IMG/VR virus record: IMGVR_UViG_3300032286_000463
Location: 1 to 33,401 of that record
Source of the DNA: a virus
Length of the DNA stretch: 33,401 bases
Reading direction: 5' to 3' (one strand)
The first letter of the stretch is position 1. Each line of letters starts with the position of its first letter. Under the pieces are notes generated by a model that was given only the letters and a program-made list of their open reading frames with translations, searched no databases and was not told the origin of the DNA. A program made the position numbers and the translations under genes. This document shows positions 6,971-14,004 of this stretch, piece after piece.

Positions 6971-7462
6971 ATGCCAGAAGCAATTTATGTAGAGCCATTC
7001 CCGAAGAATAAGCGTGGAGATGGATTTAAGAACATGGCTTCATACCGAACAAATCCACACCGTGGAGTTGACTGGTCTGTAGCAGGTGGTAGCAAGATTA
7101 AGGCTATCACAGGAGGAACAGTGTTAGAAGTAGGAGAGACTAAGGTGTTGGGAAACTACCTAATCCAGTCAACCTATGACGGTCACTTTATTCTGTATGC
7201 ACACTTTCAGGTTCCATCAACACTAAAACAGGGTGACAAGGTAGAGGCAGGTAAGACAATCGTTGGTCTAGTTGGAACAACAGGTACCGCATCAACTGGA
7301 AATCATTTGCACGTTACCTATGGAACTGTAAAGAACCTAATCACTGCTGATATTAGCAAACTAAATGACTTGTTTGCAGTACTTGATGCAGCACCTAAAA
7401 AGTCTGTTGCAGCCAAGGTTGTTACAGCAGTAAAGAAAGTTGTTCCTACTAAAAAGGCGTAA
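6971..7462 (+). CDS. M23 (LytM-type) zinc endopeptidase, probable endolysin
   Basis: A 163-residue peptidoglycan hydrolase. The ATG at 6971 has GAAAGGAAG seven bases upstream; a TTG 18 bases earlier is less likely. The M23 zinc site is complete: His30 and Asp34 in NPHRGVDW and His114 in NHLHV, with catalytic His112 and His78 in LYAHF. Strands of the beta-barrel (GTVLEVGET, GDKVEAGKTIVG) are in the usual order. A Lys/Val-rich basic tail ends the protein. There is no signal peptide, so holin release fits, with the holin-like genes just upstream. M23 enzymes cut cross-linking peptides. A virion-associated hydrolase is the alternative. Confidence 0.88.
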   Translation: MPEAIYVEPFPKNKRGDGFKNMASYRTNPHRGVDWSVAGGSKIKAITGGTVLEVGETKVLGNYLIQSTYDGHFILYAHFQVPSTLKQGDKVEAGKTIVGLVGTTGTASTGNHLHVTYGTVKNLITADISKLNDLFAVLDAAPKKSVAAKVVTAVKKVVPTKKA

Positions 7463-7479
7463 CTAACAAGAGAAAAACT

Positions 7480-7656
7480 ATGCCAACATATAATTTTAAA
7501 TGTCCAGACTGCGAGAAGACAGCACAAGAGGTAAGACCTTTTGAAGATGCTGACAAAGAATTCCTTTGTGATGCTTGCAATACTGCAATGCATAAGGTAT
7601 ACTCAGTAGGAGCAATTAAATTTAATGGCGGAGGGTTTTACTCAAATGACAAATAA
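7480..7656 (+). CDS. FmdB-type zinc ribbon protein
   Basis: A 58-residue protein beginning MPTYNFKCPDCEKTAQE, with a second pair CDAC near 30-33 and the ending FNGGGFYSND. This is the layout of the FmdB family of small zinc ribbons, whose members are often called putative regulators but have no firm biochemical role. It is too short for most ORF lists. It overlaps the start of the next gene. Confidence 0.85.
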   Translation: MPTYNFKCPDCEKTAQEVRPFEDADKEFLCDACNTAMHKVYSVGAIKFNGGGFYSNDK

Positions 7657-7873
7657 CCTAATAGAACAAATAGACAAGAAGTGGACACTAGATACATCGC
7701 ATCGTTGTGATGTTTGTGGTGCACAGGCTTATGTTCAAACTTTGGGGGTAACAGGTGATTTGCTTTTCTGTGTTCATCACTACGATAATATTATGCGTAA
7801 TGAGAAGGCACAGAAAGCAATGAACCAGTTTGCTTATCAAGTAATTGATGAGCGTGAAAAATTAGATAGTTAG
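7646..7873 (+). CDS. DUF7455-like zinc-binding protein
   Basis: A 75-residue protein if started at ATG 7646 (GGAGGG upstream); an alternative ATG at 7625 would add seven residues. The core HRCDVCGAQAYVQ followed by GDLLFCVHHY gives a Cys-x2-Cys plus Cys/His zinc site typical of a small protein family found across actinobacteria and their phages. Its function is unknown. It supports the actinobacterial host assignment. Confidence 0.75.
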   Translation: MTNNLIEQIDKKWTLDTSHRCDVCGAQAYVQTLGVTGDLLFCVHHYDNIMRNEKAQKAMNQFAYQVIDEREKLDS

Positions 7874-7877
7874 TTAT

Positions 7878-8294
7878 ATGGAATACTTTTTAGGTTCGGC
7901 AATTACCTTGGTGTCCTTGTTTATCTTTAATAAAATGTTAAAGAAAATAACAATTGAAAAATTAAATGTTCCTGTATTCACACAAACTGCAAAAGTAGAA
8001 TTGTTGAAAAATTATTTAATTAGTATTGTTACAAAGAAGCCAGAACAAAAAACACAATCAAGAAATCACTTAAAGAAAAACTCCATGAAGGCTTTCTTTT
8101 TAGGTAAAGATGTTTACTGGATTGAGAGTGGTTTTTTATTCACAGCAAAAATAATTAACAATGAAATTGATGAGTCTACAAAAAAAAGAGTTGACACACA
8201 CAGCATTGATAAGGTAGAATTAGATAAGATAAGTTTTATCGTTGATAAACTAACAGAAGGAAATAAAGATGATAGTGGCAATTCAGGGAAGTAA
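7878..8294 (+). CDS. Membrane-anchored hypothetical protein
   Basis: A 138-residue protein with one N-terminal membrane segment (about 4-20, FLGSAITLVSLFIFNKM) and then a soluble Lys-rich part that contains two beta-like stretches (AFFLGKDVYWIESGFLFTAKI). No family recognised. It overlaps the next gene by 26 bases. Confidence 0.65.
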   Translation: MEYFLGSAITLVSLFIFNKMLKKITIEKLNVPVFTQTAKVELLKNYLISIVTKKPEQKTQSRNHLKKNSMKAFFLGKDVYWIESGFLFTAKIINNEIDESTKKRVDTHSIDKVELDKISFIVDKLTEGNKDDSGNSGK

Positions 8295-8619
8295 AACTTT
8301 TAGTGATTACAATGTATTCCTAAGAGCAATGGGTGTAGCCTTGTCTAGTCTTGATGTAGAAGACATTGAGATATTGGTTGCATCTGCTGGACCAATCAAT
8401 ATTAATAATATGGCTATGGAATTTGTCAATATATCTGAGCGTAGCCTAAAGGCTCGTGGCATTAGAATTAAACTAATTAAGATTCCACCAAGTTGGATTA
8501 AGGATAATATCCATAGTATTGGGTATTTTGCTTATTTTAGTAAACCAAAAGAGCCTGTGTCTGACTTGGTAGACCTTGCTGAAGCAAAAGATGTTGAGGT
8601 TGGCGTTTATCGCTACTAA
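8269..8619 (+). CDS. SLOG/DUF2493-like nucleotide-binding protein
   Basis: A 116-residue Rossmann-like protein. MIVAIQGSKTFSDYNVF matches the opening GSxTFxDY of the DUF2493/SLOG group, followed by EILVASAGPININNMAMEF, where the usual GGA(x)G phosphate loop is replaced by SAGPIN. SLOG proteins bind nucleotide-derived ligands and some act in phage conflict. The function here is unknown. The start overlaps the membrane protein gene. Confidence 0.65.
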   Translation: MIVAIQGSKTFSDYNVFLRAMGVALSSLDVEDIEILVASAGPININNMAMEFVNISERSLKARGIRIKLIKIPPSWIKDNIHSIGYFAYFSKPKEPVSDLVDLAEAKDVEVGVYRY

Positions 8620-8632
8620 CAGAAAGGTGATT

Positions 8633-8854
8633 ATGTTAATTAAATCACTAGAGAAAATGGAAGCAATTGTAGAAAACAATAAGTTTCTATCGTGGGATGG
8701 CTGGACAGTTCTAGAACTAAAAAGGTCTGACGTGGCTTGGATGAAGCCAAATGCTAAGTTCATCAATAACGCATGGTATATTGCTAATCGTTTTGATATC
8801 AATTCAGATGGCTGGAATATACCTGCTAGTTTGGTAAAGAAGAATGACAAATGA
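8633..8854 (+). CDS. Hypothetical protein with a Trp-rich core
   Basis: A 73-residue protein starting MLIKSLEKMEAIVENN. The ATG at 8633 follows AGAAAGGTGA, so the longer in-frame start at 8576 inside the previous gene is rejected. It contains FLSWDGWTVLELKRSDVAWM and NNAWYIANRF. The pattern resembles short conserved actinophage proteins; no function is known. It overlaps the WhiB gene by eleven bases. Confidence 0.68.
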   Translation: MLIKSLEKMEAIVENNKFLSWDGWTVLELKRSDVAWMKPNAKFINNAWYIANRFDINSDGWNIPASLVKKNDK

Positions 8855-9134
8855 AAACTGGAAAGATGAAGGTCTTTGCGTTGGAGATGATGTCAATCTA
8901 TTCTTTGACAAATATGAAGAAGACGTTGAAGTAAGAAAAGAAACAGATTCTTTGTGTGGTATTTGCCCTATGGCTAGAACTTGTTTTGCTGTTGGAGTAT
9001 CCCAGAAAGCAGTTGGAGTTTGGGGTGGTGTATACTTAGATAGAGGCAAAGTGTCTAGGGAATTCAACAAGCATAAGACTAAAGAAGACTGGGGAAATAC
9101 CTGGCAAAATTTAACAATAGATAGAGAGTACTAA
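8844..9134 (+). CDS. whiB: WhiB-family iron-sulfur regulator
   Basis: A 96-residue protein with the full WhiB signature: Cys12, then Cys38-x2-Cys41-x5-Cys47 for a [4Fe-4S] cluster, followed by GVWGG (58-62) and a basic tail (DRGKVSREFNKHK). WhiB proteins exist only in actinobacteria and their phages and work with the primary sigma factor; phage copies can alter host transcription. It lies inside a tightly packed operon, overlapping both neighbours, so it is probably co-expressed with them. The C-terminus after the basic tail is longer than in minimal WhiBs. Confidence 0.95.
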   Translation: MTNENWKDEGLCVGDDVNLFFDKYEEDVEVRKETDSLCGICPMARTCFAVGVSQKAVGVWGGVYLDRGKVSREFNKHKTKEDWGNTWQNLTIDREY

Positions 9135-9367
9135 TGTATACAACAGAAATGGCAACAGCATTTAAAGCAATAGTTCCACCAAAGAATTTTGGTGTTGTTC
9201 TTTTGGAAAACAATGATTTTATTACAATTCAGATTGACCCAAAAGAACTTTTGGCGGTAGCAGAAGATGGAATAGAAGATGCAGTAAAATATATTAACGA
9301 TGTGAAGAATATGCTAGAAGGATTTGGTGCAGCAGTTTTAATTGTAAGAGAAGCATTGGAAGATTAG
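9134..9367 (+). CDS. Hypothetical protein
   Basis: A 77-residue acidic protein. It begins on the WhiB stop (TAATG). Predicted strands (FGVVLLENNDFITIQI) lead into a helix-rich C-terminal half. No recognised domain. Confidence 0.6.
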   Translation: MYTTEMATAFKAIVPPKNFGVVLLENNDFITIQIDPKELLAVAEDGIEDAVKYINDVKNMLEGFGAAVLIVREALED

Positions 9368-9368
9368 C

Positions 9369-9803
9369 ATGGATTTATTAAACTTAGCATTATTTAGTAC
9401 CTCTTTAGTATCAATACTTGTTCTTTTATATTTACTTGTAAAATCAAATATAAGCAAAAGAAAAATACTTGCTTTATATATTCAATCAGAAATGGATAAG
9501 CATATGCTTGGACAAAAGATAGAAGAGTTGCAAAAAGAACTATCTTCAAAAGAACTTTCTGAAACAGATGGCTTTATTAAGTTTATTTCACAATCTCGTG
9601 ATTGGGCATTTGAATACATAGAACAAGTTCAAAAAGTTCTAGAAGAGTTTGACAAAGAAGTAGCACCACAACTTGAATGGGCTAACACCTATGGAAGACT
9701 TGGCGGTGAAACAGTTCATACAAACACAGTAAAAGTAATTTCCGAGGCATATGATAAACTAAAATCAGTATTGCCAGAGAATACCGAAACGCCTAACAAT
9801 TAG
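9369..9803 (+). CDS. Membrane-anchored coiled-coil protein
   Basis: A 144-residue protein with an N-terminal membrane segment (about 5-24, NLALFSTSLVSILVLLYLLV) followed by a long charged helical region (KIEELQKELSSKE) and a mostly helical C-terminus. The topology (N-in anchor plus coiled coil) resembles spanin-like or other lysis accessories, but no motif proves it. It starts one base after the previous stop. A GCCTAA-caa-TTAGGC hairpin (9791-9805) covers its stop codon. Confidence 0.6.
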   Translation: MDLLNLALFSTSLVSILVLLYLLVKSNISKRKILALYIQSEMDKHMLGQKIEELQKELSSKELSETDGFIKFISQSRDWAFEYIEQVQKVLEEFDKEVAPQLEWANTYGRLGGETVHTNTVKVISEAYDKLKSVLPENTETPNN

Positions 9804-9825
9804 GCATTAAATAAGGAGAAATAAA

Positions 9826-10110
9826 ATGAGTACAACTCAACTAAAGGCACTGTTCGCATCATATTTGCGTAGCATCCTATCCGCAGTAGCAGCACTATAT
9901 TTGGCTGGCATTACAGAACCAGAGACTCTTGCATGGTCATTGGTTGCTGCATTGCTACCAGTTGCAACTAGAGCACTAAATCCAAAGGACAAGGCATTTG
10001 GCATTGTTCCATCTGCTGAAGTTGTTGCAGAGGTTCTAAAGGATGTCAAGGTAACAAAGGCACCAGTTAAAAAGACTGTTACAGTTAAGAAAACCGTTAC
10101 AAAGAAGTAA
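9826..10110 (+). CDS. Holin-like membrane protein with Lys-rich tail
   Basis: A 94-residue protein. AAGGAG lies upstream. Two hydrophobic helices (about 12-27, YLRSILSAVAALYLAG; and 33-48, ETLAWSLVAALLPVAT) are followed by RALNPKDKAFGI, a motif I associate with actinophage holin-like proteins, then a Val/Lys/Thr tail. The VKK-type tail resembles that of the M23 enzyme. With the pair at 5661-6133 this makes three candidate holin-type proteins. It is followed by a terminator. Confidence 0.75.
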   Translation: MSTTQLKALFASYLRSILSAVAALYLAGITEPETLAWSLVAALLPVATRALNPKDKAFGIVPSAEVVAEVLKDVKVTKAPVKKTVTVKKTVTKK

Positions 10111-10124
10111 TCTTAACAAGCATT

Positions 10125-10155
10125 AAGGGACAGGTTGCAAGACTTGTCCTTTTTT
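10125..10155 (+). terminator. Rho-independent terminator
   Basis: AAGGGACA (10125-10132) pairs with TGTCCTTT (10145-10152, one G-T pair) and runs into six T. It ends the 6.9-10.1 kb operon. Confidence 0.75.
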
Positions 10156-10190
10156 GCTATAATAAATATGTACCTGCCAATTGGGGGTAC
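10135..10190 (+). promoter_or_regulatory. Promoter overlapping the terminator, with 5' hairpin, for hsp20
   Basis: TTGCAA (10135-10140) sits in the terminator loop; 17 bases on is TGC-TATAAT (-10 at 10158-10163, extended). A hairpin GTACC (10170-10174) / GGTAC (10186-10190) begins at the predicted +1. AAAAGGAG precedes the gene. Confidence 0.7.
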
Positions 10191-10222
10191 AAAAATAACT
10201 CGCTTAAAAGGAGATGATATAA

Positions 10223-10639
10223 ATGGTAATCTATACAGACCCATTCGCAGCACTTAGTCAGGAATTTGATAAGATGCTTGCAACACCAGGAGTACACAGA
10301 GTTGGCTCCACATACCCACCATATAACGTAATTCACTCAAAGGACAAGAATGAATGGTATCTTGAATTCGCTCTTGCAGGATTTGAGAAGGATGACGTAA
10401 CCATCACAACAGACAAGAACATTCTGACTATTGCTGGTGAAACAAAAGAAGATAAAGACCTTCCAGAAGATATCCGTTATGTTTATAAGGGTATTGCTGG
10501 TCGTAAATTCACTCGTTCTTTTACTCTGCCAGAATATGCTGAAGTCGCTAACGCTGAACTAAAGCATGGCATTCTAACTATTGATTTAGTTATTGATATT
10601 CCAGAGGAAAAGAAACCTAAAACAATTACTATTAAGTAA
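10223..10639 (+). CDS. hsp20: Small heat shock protein (Hsp20/IbpA-like)
   Basis: A 138-residue holdase chaperone. The alpha-crystallin domain spans roughly 28-125: YPPYNVIHSKDKNEWYLEFA, LAGFEKDDVTITTDKNILTI, a GIAGRKFTRSFTLPEYAEV strand and the closing GILTIDLVI. A short KKPKTITIK tail carries an I-x-I-type motif used in oligomer assembly. Phages, notably marine T4-like ones, sometimes carry hsp20, probably to protect proteins during infection. It has its own promoter and strong ribosome binding site and stands alone, suggesting separate control. Confidence 0.93.
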   Translation: MVIYTDPFAALSQEFDKMLATPGVHRVGSTYPPYNVIHSKDKNEWYLEFALAGFEKDDVTITTDKNILTIAGETKEDKDLPEDIRYVYKGIAGRKFTRSFTLPEYAEVANAELKHGILTIDLVIDIPEEKKPKTITIK

Positions 10640-10684
10640 ATCGGATGTCCTGGGTATGACGATAAACTGCCTATCTAACAGATG

Positions 10685-10693
10685 TGGTATAAT
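10685..10693 (+). promoter_or_regulatory. Extended -10 promoter giving a leaderless mRNA
   Basis: TGGTATAAT ends at 10693, and the ATG of the Dps-like gene starts at 10700, where transcription is expected to begin. No ribosome binding site is present. The in-frame ATG at 10682 lies upstream of the -10 and is therefore rejected. Confidence 0.65.
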
Positions 10694-10699
10694 AATACA

Positions 10700-11155
10700 A
10701 TGGAAAATTTACTAGAACAATTAAGAACGCTACTGGCAGACAACGTTGCCCTTAAATTTAAAGCACATGGATATCATTGGAATGTAGAAGGGGATGACTT
10801 CCAACAGTTCCACGAATTTTTTGAAGACATTTATTTAAATTATGATGCAGCAACAGATACTTATGCAGAGTGGCTTCGTGCATTAAGACAGTATGCACCA
10901 TATAGATTAACAGATTTCTTCGACATGTCAACAGTTCCAGAGCCAGTTATTGTTGGTGACCCACAGCCTATGTTGAATGACCTTTATCTTTCTATTGAGG
11001 CACACATTGAGGCACTGGTTGCAGCAAGTGACCTTGCCAACGAAGCCAAGCAGTATGGTCTAGCAAATTTCCTTTCTGACCGTCAGACTGCATCACAAAA
11101 GTTTTGCTGGCAAATTCGTGTCAGTATGGAAAATGAAATGGAGATGGAAGGCTAA
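10700..11155 (+). CDS. dps: Dps/ferritin-like protein
   Basis: A 151-residue four-helix-bundle protein. The helix pair containing KFKAHGYHWNVEGDDF, then FHEFFEDIYLNYDAATDTYAEW, carries the His, His, Asp and Glu ligands in the Dps ferroxidase arrangement. Dps proteins store iron, detoxify peroxide and bind DNA as dodecamers. It lacks the basic N-terminal tail that some Dps use for DNA binding. A leaderless transcript is predicted. The stop overlaps the next start (TAATG). A plain ferritin-like role without DNA binding is possible. Confidence 0.85.
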   Translation: MENLLEQLRTLLADNVALKFKAHGYHWNVEGDDFQQFHEFFEDIYLNYDAATDTYAEWLRALRQYAPYRLTDFFDMSTVPEPVIVGDPQPMLNDLYLSIEAHIEALVAASDLANEAKQYGLANFLSDRQTASQKFCWQIRVSMENEMEMEG

Positions 11156-12408
11156 TGCCTTATTCAGTAGGAGCACAAGGTTCAAATGGATGCTCAGGGT
11201 ATCCAGTAGTAAAAGAAGGTGGCGAAGTAATGGGATGCCACAAGACAGAAGCAGATGCAACAGCACAGGTTCGTGCTCTATACGCTGCTGAAGCAGACAA
11301 GGCTGATGGTCCTAACAGTGTTAATCCATCGTCTACCCCAGACCCAATGTATCCAAATGTTGGAGTGAAGACACCAACGTCTATGCGTGGTGGAAAGAAA
11401 GTTAAGATTCGTAAACCAAAGATTCAATCAGGAAATGGTTCGGATGCTTCTGGTGCAGTCTATAGTAGCGGAACATCTATCAGTGCTATGTACAAAGCAG
11501 AAAGAATTGTTGAAGGAGATTATGTGATGGGACTAACAACAGAAGGTGCTGTTGTTGGTCTTGTTGAGCATGTTATGACTGAGGGTGGAGTATATGGTGT
11601 TCCAGGAACAGAATATGCTATTCAATCTACACCAGAGAATCCAGCAATGGCTGTTAGAATTTATGAGTATGAGGAAGACGAAGATAACTGGTGTCCAACA
11701 GCATACTCAATTGGAATGCTTATGTCTGATGCACAAAAAATTTCAGAACTCAATGTAGAGGTTCAAGAACCAGAAGATGACATGGAAGAGAACGACATGG
11801 AAGAAGTTTATAAAGCAGATGGATATGCTCCAACTGCTGGTATGAAGTCTGCAGCGGCTCGTGCTATTCGTTGGAAAGAGCAGGGTAAGGCTAATGGTGC
11901 AGGAACTCCTGTTGGCTGGGGTAGAGCCAGAGATATCGTAGCAGGTCGCTCAATGTCTCTTAGTGTGGTCAAACGCATGTATTCATTTTTCTCTCGTCAC
12001 GAGGTAGACAAAAAGGGTAAAGACTTCAATAATACAAGTAATCCTAGCAACGGTAGAATTATGTGGGATGCGTGGGGCGGTGATTCTGGATATTCTTGGA
12101 GTCGTGCTATTGCAACTAGAGAAGCAGATAAGGCTTTGTTTGCTGATTTTGGTAAAGATTATTCAGACCAGGGACAACTGTCTAAGGCTGGTAGTGTTGG
12201 TAGCATGGTTTCTTGGAATTCTTCTGGCGGTACAGCAACAGGTAAGATTGTTAGAATTATTAGAAATGGTAAGTACAATGTTCCTAATTCAGACTTTACA
12301 GTAACAGGAACACCAGAAGACCCTGCAGCAGTTGTTAGGGTTTATCGTGATGGTAAGCCAACAGATACACTGGTAGGACACAAACTTAAGACTCTTAGAG
12401 CCAAGTAG
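11155..12408 (+). CDS. Multidomain phage protein with WGGD and Tudor-like modules
   Basis: A 417-residue protein. Its N-terminus (about 1-48) is a Cys-containing GCHKTEADATAQVRALYAAE module of the kind appended to prohead proteases and other phage proteins. Residues about 115-205 form a first small-barrel region. About 224-325 has SAAARAIRWKEQGKANGAG, GWGRARDIVAGR, VVKRMYSFFSRHE and WDAWGGDSGYSWS, an association seen at the end of capsid-gene-cluster proteins. About 347-416 (VSWNSSGGTATGKIVRI) resembles hypervirulence-associated TUDOR (DUF2945) barrels. No protease catalytic motif was found. It may bind capsid or DNA. Confidence 0.72.
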   Translation: MPYSVGAQGSNGCSGYPVVKEGGEVMGCHKTEADATAQVRALYAAEADKADGPNSVNPSSTPDPMYPNVGVKTPTSMRGGKKVKIRKPKIQSGNGSDASGAVYSSGTSISAMYKAERIVEGDYVMGLTTEGAVVGLVEHVMTEGGVYGVPGTEYAIQSTPENPAMAVRIYEYEEDEDNWCPTAYSIGMLMSDAQKISELNVEVQEPEDDMEENDMEEVYKADGYAPTAGMKSAAARAIRWKEQGKANGAGTPVGWGRARDIVAGRSMSLSVVKRMYSFFSRHEVDKKGKDFNNTSNPSNGRIMWDAWGGDSGYSWSRAIATREADKALFADFGKDYSDQGQLSKAGSVGSMVSWNSSGGTATGKIVRIIRNGKYNVPNSDFTVTGTPEDPAAVVRVYRDGKPTDTLVGHKLKTLRAK

Positions 12409-12411
12409 CCC

Positions 12412-12440
12412 TTGACAAACACCGCAATATGCGGTAAAAT
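12412..12440 (+). promoter_or_regulatory. Promoter with palindrome in spacer; leaderless start
   Basis: TTGACA (12412-12417), 17 bases, TAAAAT (12435-12440). The ATG at 12447 falls at the predicted +1. The spacer contains ACCGCA-ATA-TGCGGT (12421-12435), a perfect 6-bp inverted repeat suited to an operator. Confidence 0.7.
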
Positions 12441-12446
12441 ATATAT

Positions 12447-12698
12447 ATGAGTAAACCTGATTGGGCTACACGCCTACAACGCACATTTAAACGTAAGTAT
12501 GACCTTGGATATGAAGAAGGTTATAAAATAGGATGGGGAGAGGGATTTGAAGTGGGAAGTAAAAAAGCACTTGCAGAGCAACGTAAAGTTATGATTGCTG
12601 CCATTCAAAAAGATATTAACAAGAATAAGCAACACTATAGTCCAGGAGTCCTTGCAGGTCTTCAGGCATCAATCACAATGATTAGGAAGATGAATTAA
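12447..12698 (+). CDS. Small protein of the GYxxGYxxG repeat type
   Basis: An 83-residue basic protein. The core DLGYEEGYKIGWGEGFEVGSK has aromatic-Gly pairs every four residues, giving a helix with a Gly face. The same pattern recurs in the products at 25537 and 25764, so the three may be distant paralogues. The rest is a basic helix. The start is leaderless behind a good promoter. The next gene overlaps by one base. Confidence 0.65.
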   Translation: MSKPDWATRLQRTFKRKYDLGYEEGYKIGWGEGFEVGSKKALAEQRKVMIAAIQKDINKNKQHYSPGVLAGLQASITMIRKMN

Positions 12699-13030
12699 TG
12701 ATTAAATCAGTTAAAATTGGTCCACAAAGATTTGAGATACTACAGCGTGACCCAAAGCATGATGGTATGCTTAGTGATGGTGCTTATGGATATACTCTTG
12801 ATGCATCTAATCTAATTGTCATAGACTCTGGACTTGGCAACGGTAAGCAGCAAGTAACTCTTTTGCATGAAATTCTACACGCTATTAGAATGAATAATGA
12901 TGGTATGCCAAGACCTAATAAAGAAGATGACTTTGATGCATGGGAGCATTACTTCATTGCTATGTATGAAACTGGATTGTTGTCGGTACTTAAAGACAAT
13001 CCTAAGTTAGTAGAATTTTTCACAAAGTGA
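12698..13030 (+). CDS. Small HExxH metallopeptidase-like protein
   Basis: A 110-residue protein with a zincin motif LLHEILHAIRM (about 55-65: His-Glu-x-x-His), preceded by a strand NLIVIDSGLGNGKQQ and followed by DDFDAWEHYFIAMYETGLL, where a downstream Glu could be the third ligand. Similar mini-zincins are found in phages and resemble ImmA/IrrE-type or SprT-type domains reduced to the core. Substrate unknown. It is part of a chain of overlapping small genes. Confidence 0.72.
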   Translation: MIKSVKIGPQRFEILQRDPKHDGMLSDGAYGYTLDASNLIVIDSGLGNGKQQVTLLHEILHAIRMNNDGMPRPNKEDDFDAWEHYFIAMYETGLLSVLKDNPKLVEFFTK

Positions 13031-13176
13031 TTACTAAGAAAGCCTTGACTTGGATTCTTGTTTATGGTATCCTAGTAATATCAACTGTTCTATGGTTTAT
13101 TATAAATAACAGAACAGAAAACTGTTGGGACAATTACACCACAGAACATGAAGCAATCATTAACTGCGAGGAGTAG
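13027..13176 (+). CDS. Small single-pass membrane protein with two Cys
   Basis: A 49-residue protein using GTG at 13027 (GTGA overlap with the previous stop). A membrane helix (about 7-26, LTWILVYGILVISTVLWFII) is followed by ENCWDNYTTEHEAIINCEE, with two cysteines 14 residues apart that could form a disulfide outside the cell. I recognise this Cys-Trp-x-x-Tyr-x-Thr-Glu layout as a recurring actinophage micro-protein. Function unknown. Confidence 0.68.
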   Translation: MITKKALTWILVYGILVISTVLWFIINNRTENCWDNYTTEHEAIINCEE

Positions 13177-13178
13177 TA

Positions 13179-13346
13179 ATGGAACATCTTCTAGAAATAA
13201 CTTTTGATATACATCATGTTATTGCAGAATTTTTTTGGAATGCAATCTTTGCAATTGGGGTATACCTATTTTCAAAAGCAAGAACATTGAGCAAGATTCA
13301 CAAGTATGTGGATAGCAAACATAATATAGAACACGAGGAGTACTAA
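13179..13346 (+). CDS. Small membrane protein ending HEEY
   Basis: A 55-residue protein starting MEHLLEITFDIHH. A membrane segment near 15-31 (IAEFFWNAIFAIGVYLF) is followed by KARTLSKIHKYVDSKH and an acidic His-containing end. Similar short membrane proteins occur beside the previous type in actinophages. GAGGAG lies eight bases upstream. The end overlaps the next start. Confidence 0.66.
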   Translation: MEHLLEITFDIHHVIAEFFWNAIFAIGVYLFSKARTLSKIHKYVDSKHNIEHEEY

Positions 13347-13678
13347 TGGAGCAAGAAATAGAACTAACCCTGCCAGTCATAGAAAAACTAATGGAACAAA
13401 GTCCATTTGAAAAGGCTGTTTCAGAAAAATACATCGAAGCAGAAGACCTTTTGCTTAGTAAACATAGAGATTACGGACCAAAAAATATTTCTGGTAGTCC
13501 AGGAGGAGCATTGAATGGACTTAGAGTACGCATACATGACAAGTTGGCTCGCATTAATAACCTTTACGACTCTGGTGCTACCCCCGAAAACGAAAGTCTT
13601 AGGGATTCTTTTATTGATATGGCAAACTACGCAATTATCGCATTACTCGTTTTAGATGGGGAGTGGGACAATGATTAA
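13346..13678 (+). CDS. DUF1599/Nmad1-like protein
   Basis: A 110-residue helical protein with KHRDYGPKNISGSPGGALNG, LRVRIHDKLARINNL and SLRDSFIDMANYAIIA, the conserved blocks of DUF1599, also called nucleotide modification associated domain 1. Family members are all-alpha and are linked by genome context to modified DNA bases. No base-modifying enzyme is seen next to it here, so the role remains open. It overlaps groES. Confidence 0.8.
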   Translation: MEQEIELTLPVIEKLMEQSPFEKAVSEKYIEAEDLLLSKHRDYGPKNISGSPGGALNGLRVRIHDKLARINNLYDSGATPENESLRDSFIDMANYAIIALLVLDGEWDND

Positions 13679-13982
13679 AGCACCAGAAGATATTATCATT
13701 ATTAAATTAGAGAAAAAAGATACTGGACCAGAACAAACTAAGAGTGGTCTTTTAGTGCTTAGAAATGAAATGGATGAACCAAAAAACATCGGTACAGTCT
13801 ATGCTGTAGGCGAAGGTAGGCAACTAAAGAGTGGTGTCCGTGTTCCAATGGATGTCAAGGTTGGAGATAAGATTATGTTTAATCCAAACGCAACTATGAA
13901 GTTTAAGCATGAAGAAGAAGATTATTTGTCATTATTTAGCGTTAGTGTTTTAGCCATTCTAGGTGACGAAGATAGTGTATAA
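13671..13982 (+). CDS. groES: GroES-type co-chaperonin
   Basis: A 103-residue Cpn10 fold protein. ATG 13671 is chosen because GGGAG is about eight bases upstream; an in-frame ATG at 13656 lies within the preceding gene. Typical elements are the early strand EDIIIIKL, the mobile loop region with TKSGLLVL, the GTVYAVGEG strand, and VKVGDKIMFNPNA. Phage GroES analogues, such as T4 gp31, replace the host cap on GroEL to fold the capsid protein. No groEL is in this window, so it would work with host GroEL. Confidence 0.9.
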   Translation: MIKAPEDIIIIKLEKKDTGPEQTKSGLLVLRNEMDEPKNIGTVYAVGEGRQLKSGVRVPMDVKVGDKIMFNPNATMKFKHEEEDYLSLFSVSVLAILGDEDSV

Positions 13983-13983
13983 T
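13976..13983 (+). promoter_or_regulatory. Candidate -10 box before the glycan cassette
   Basis: TGTATAAT overlaps the groES stop and places a start near 13990, 15 bases before gmd. No good -35 was found. Confidence 0.4.
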
Positions 13984-14004
13984 TGAATTGTCGAACGGAT
14001 AGTA

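Noticed and set aside
9791-9805. GCCTAA-caa-TTAGGC as a terminator
   Set aside because: No T run follows, and the next gene is 20 bases away with a good ribosome binding site; at most a minor structure.
10682-10699. Earlier ATG for the Dps-like gene
   Set aside because: It lies upstream of and within the TATAAT box that drives the gene; the start at 10700 fits a leaderless message.
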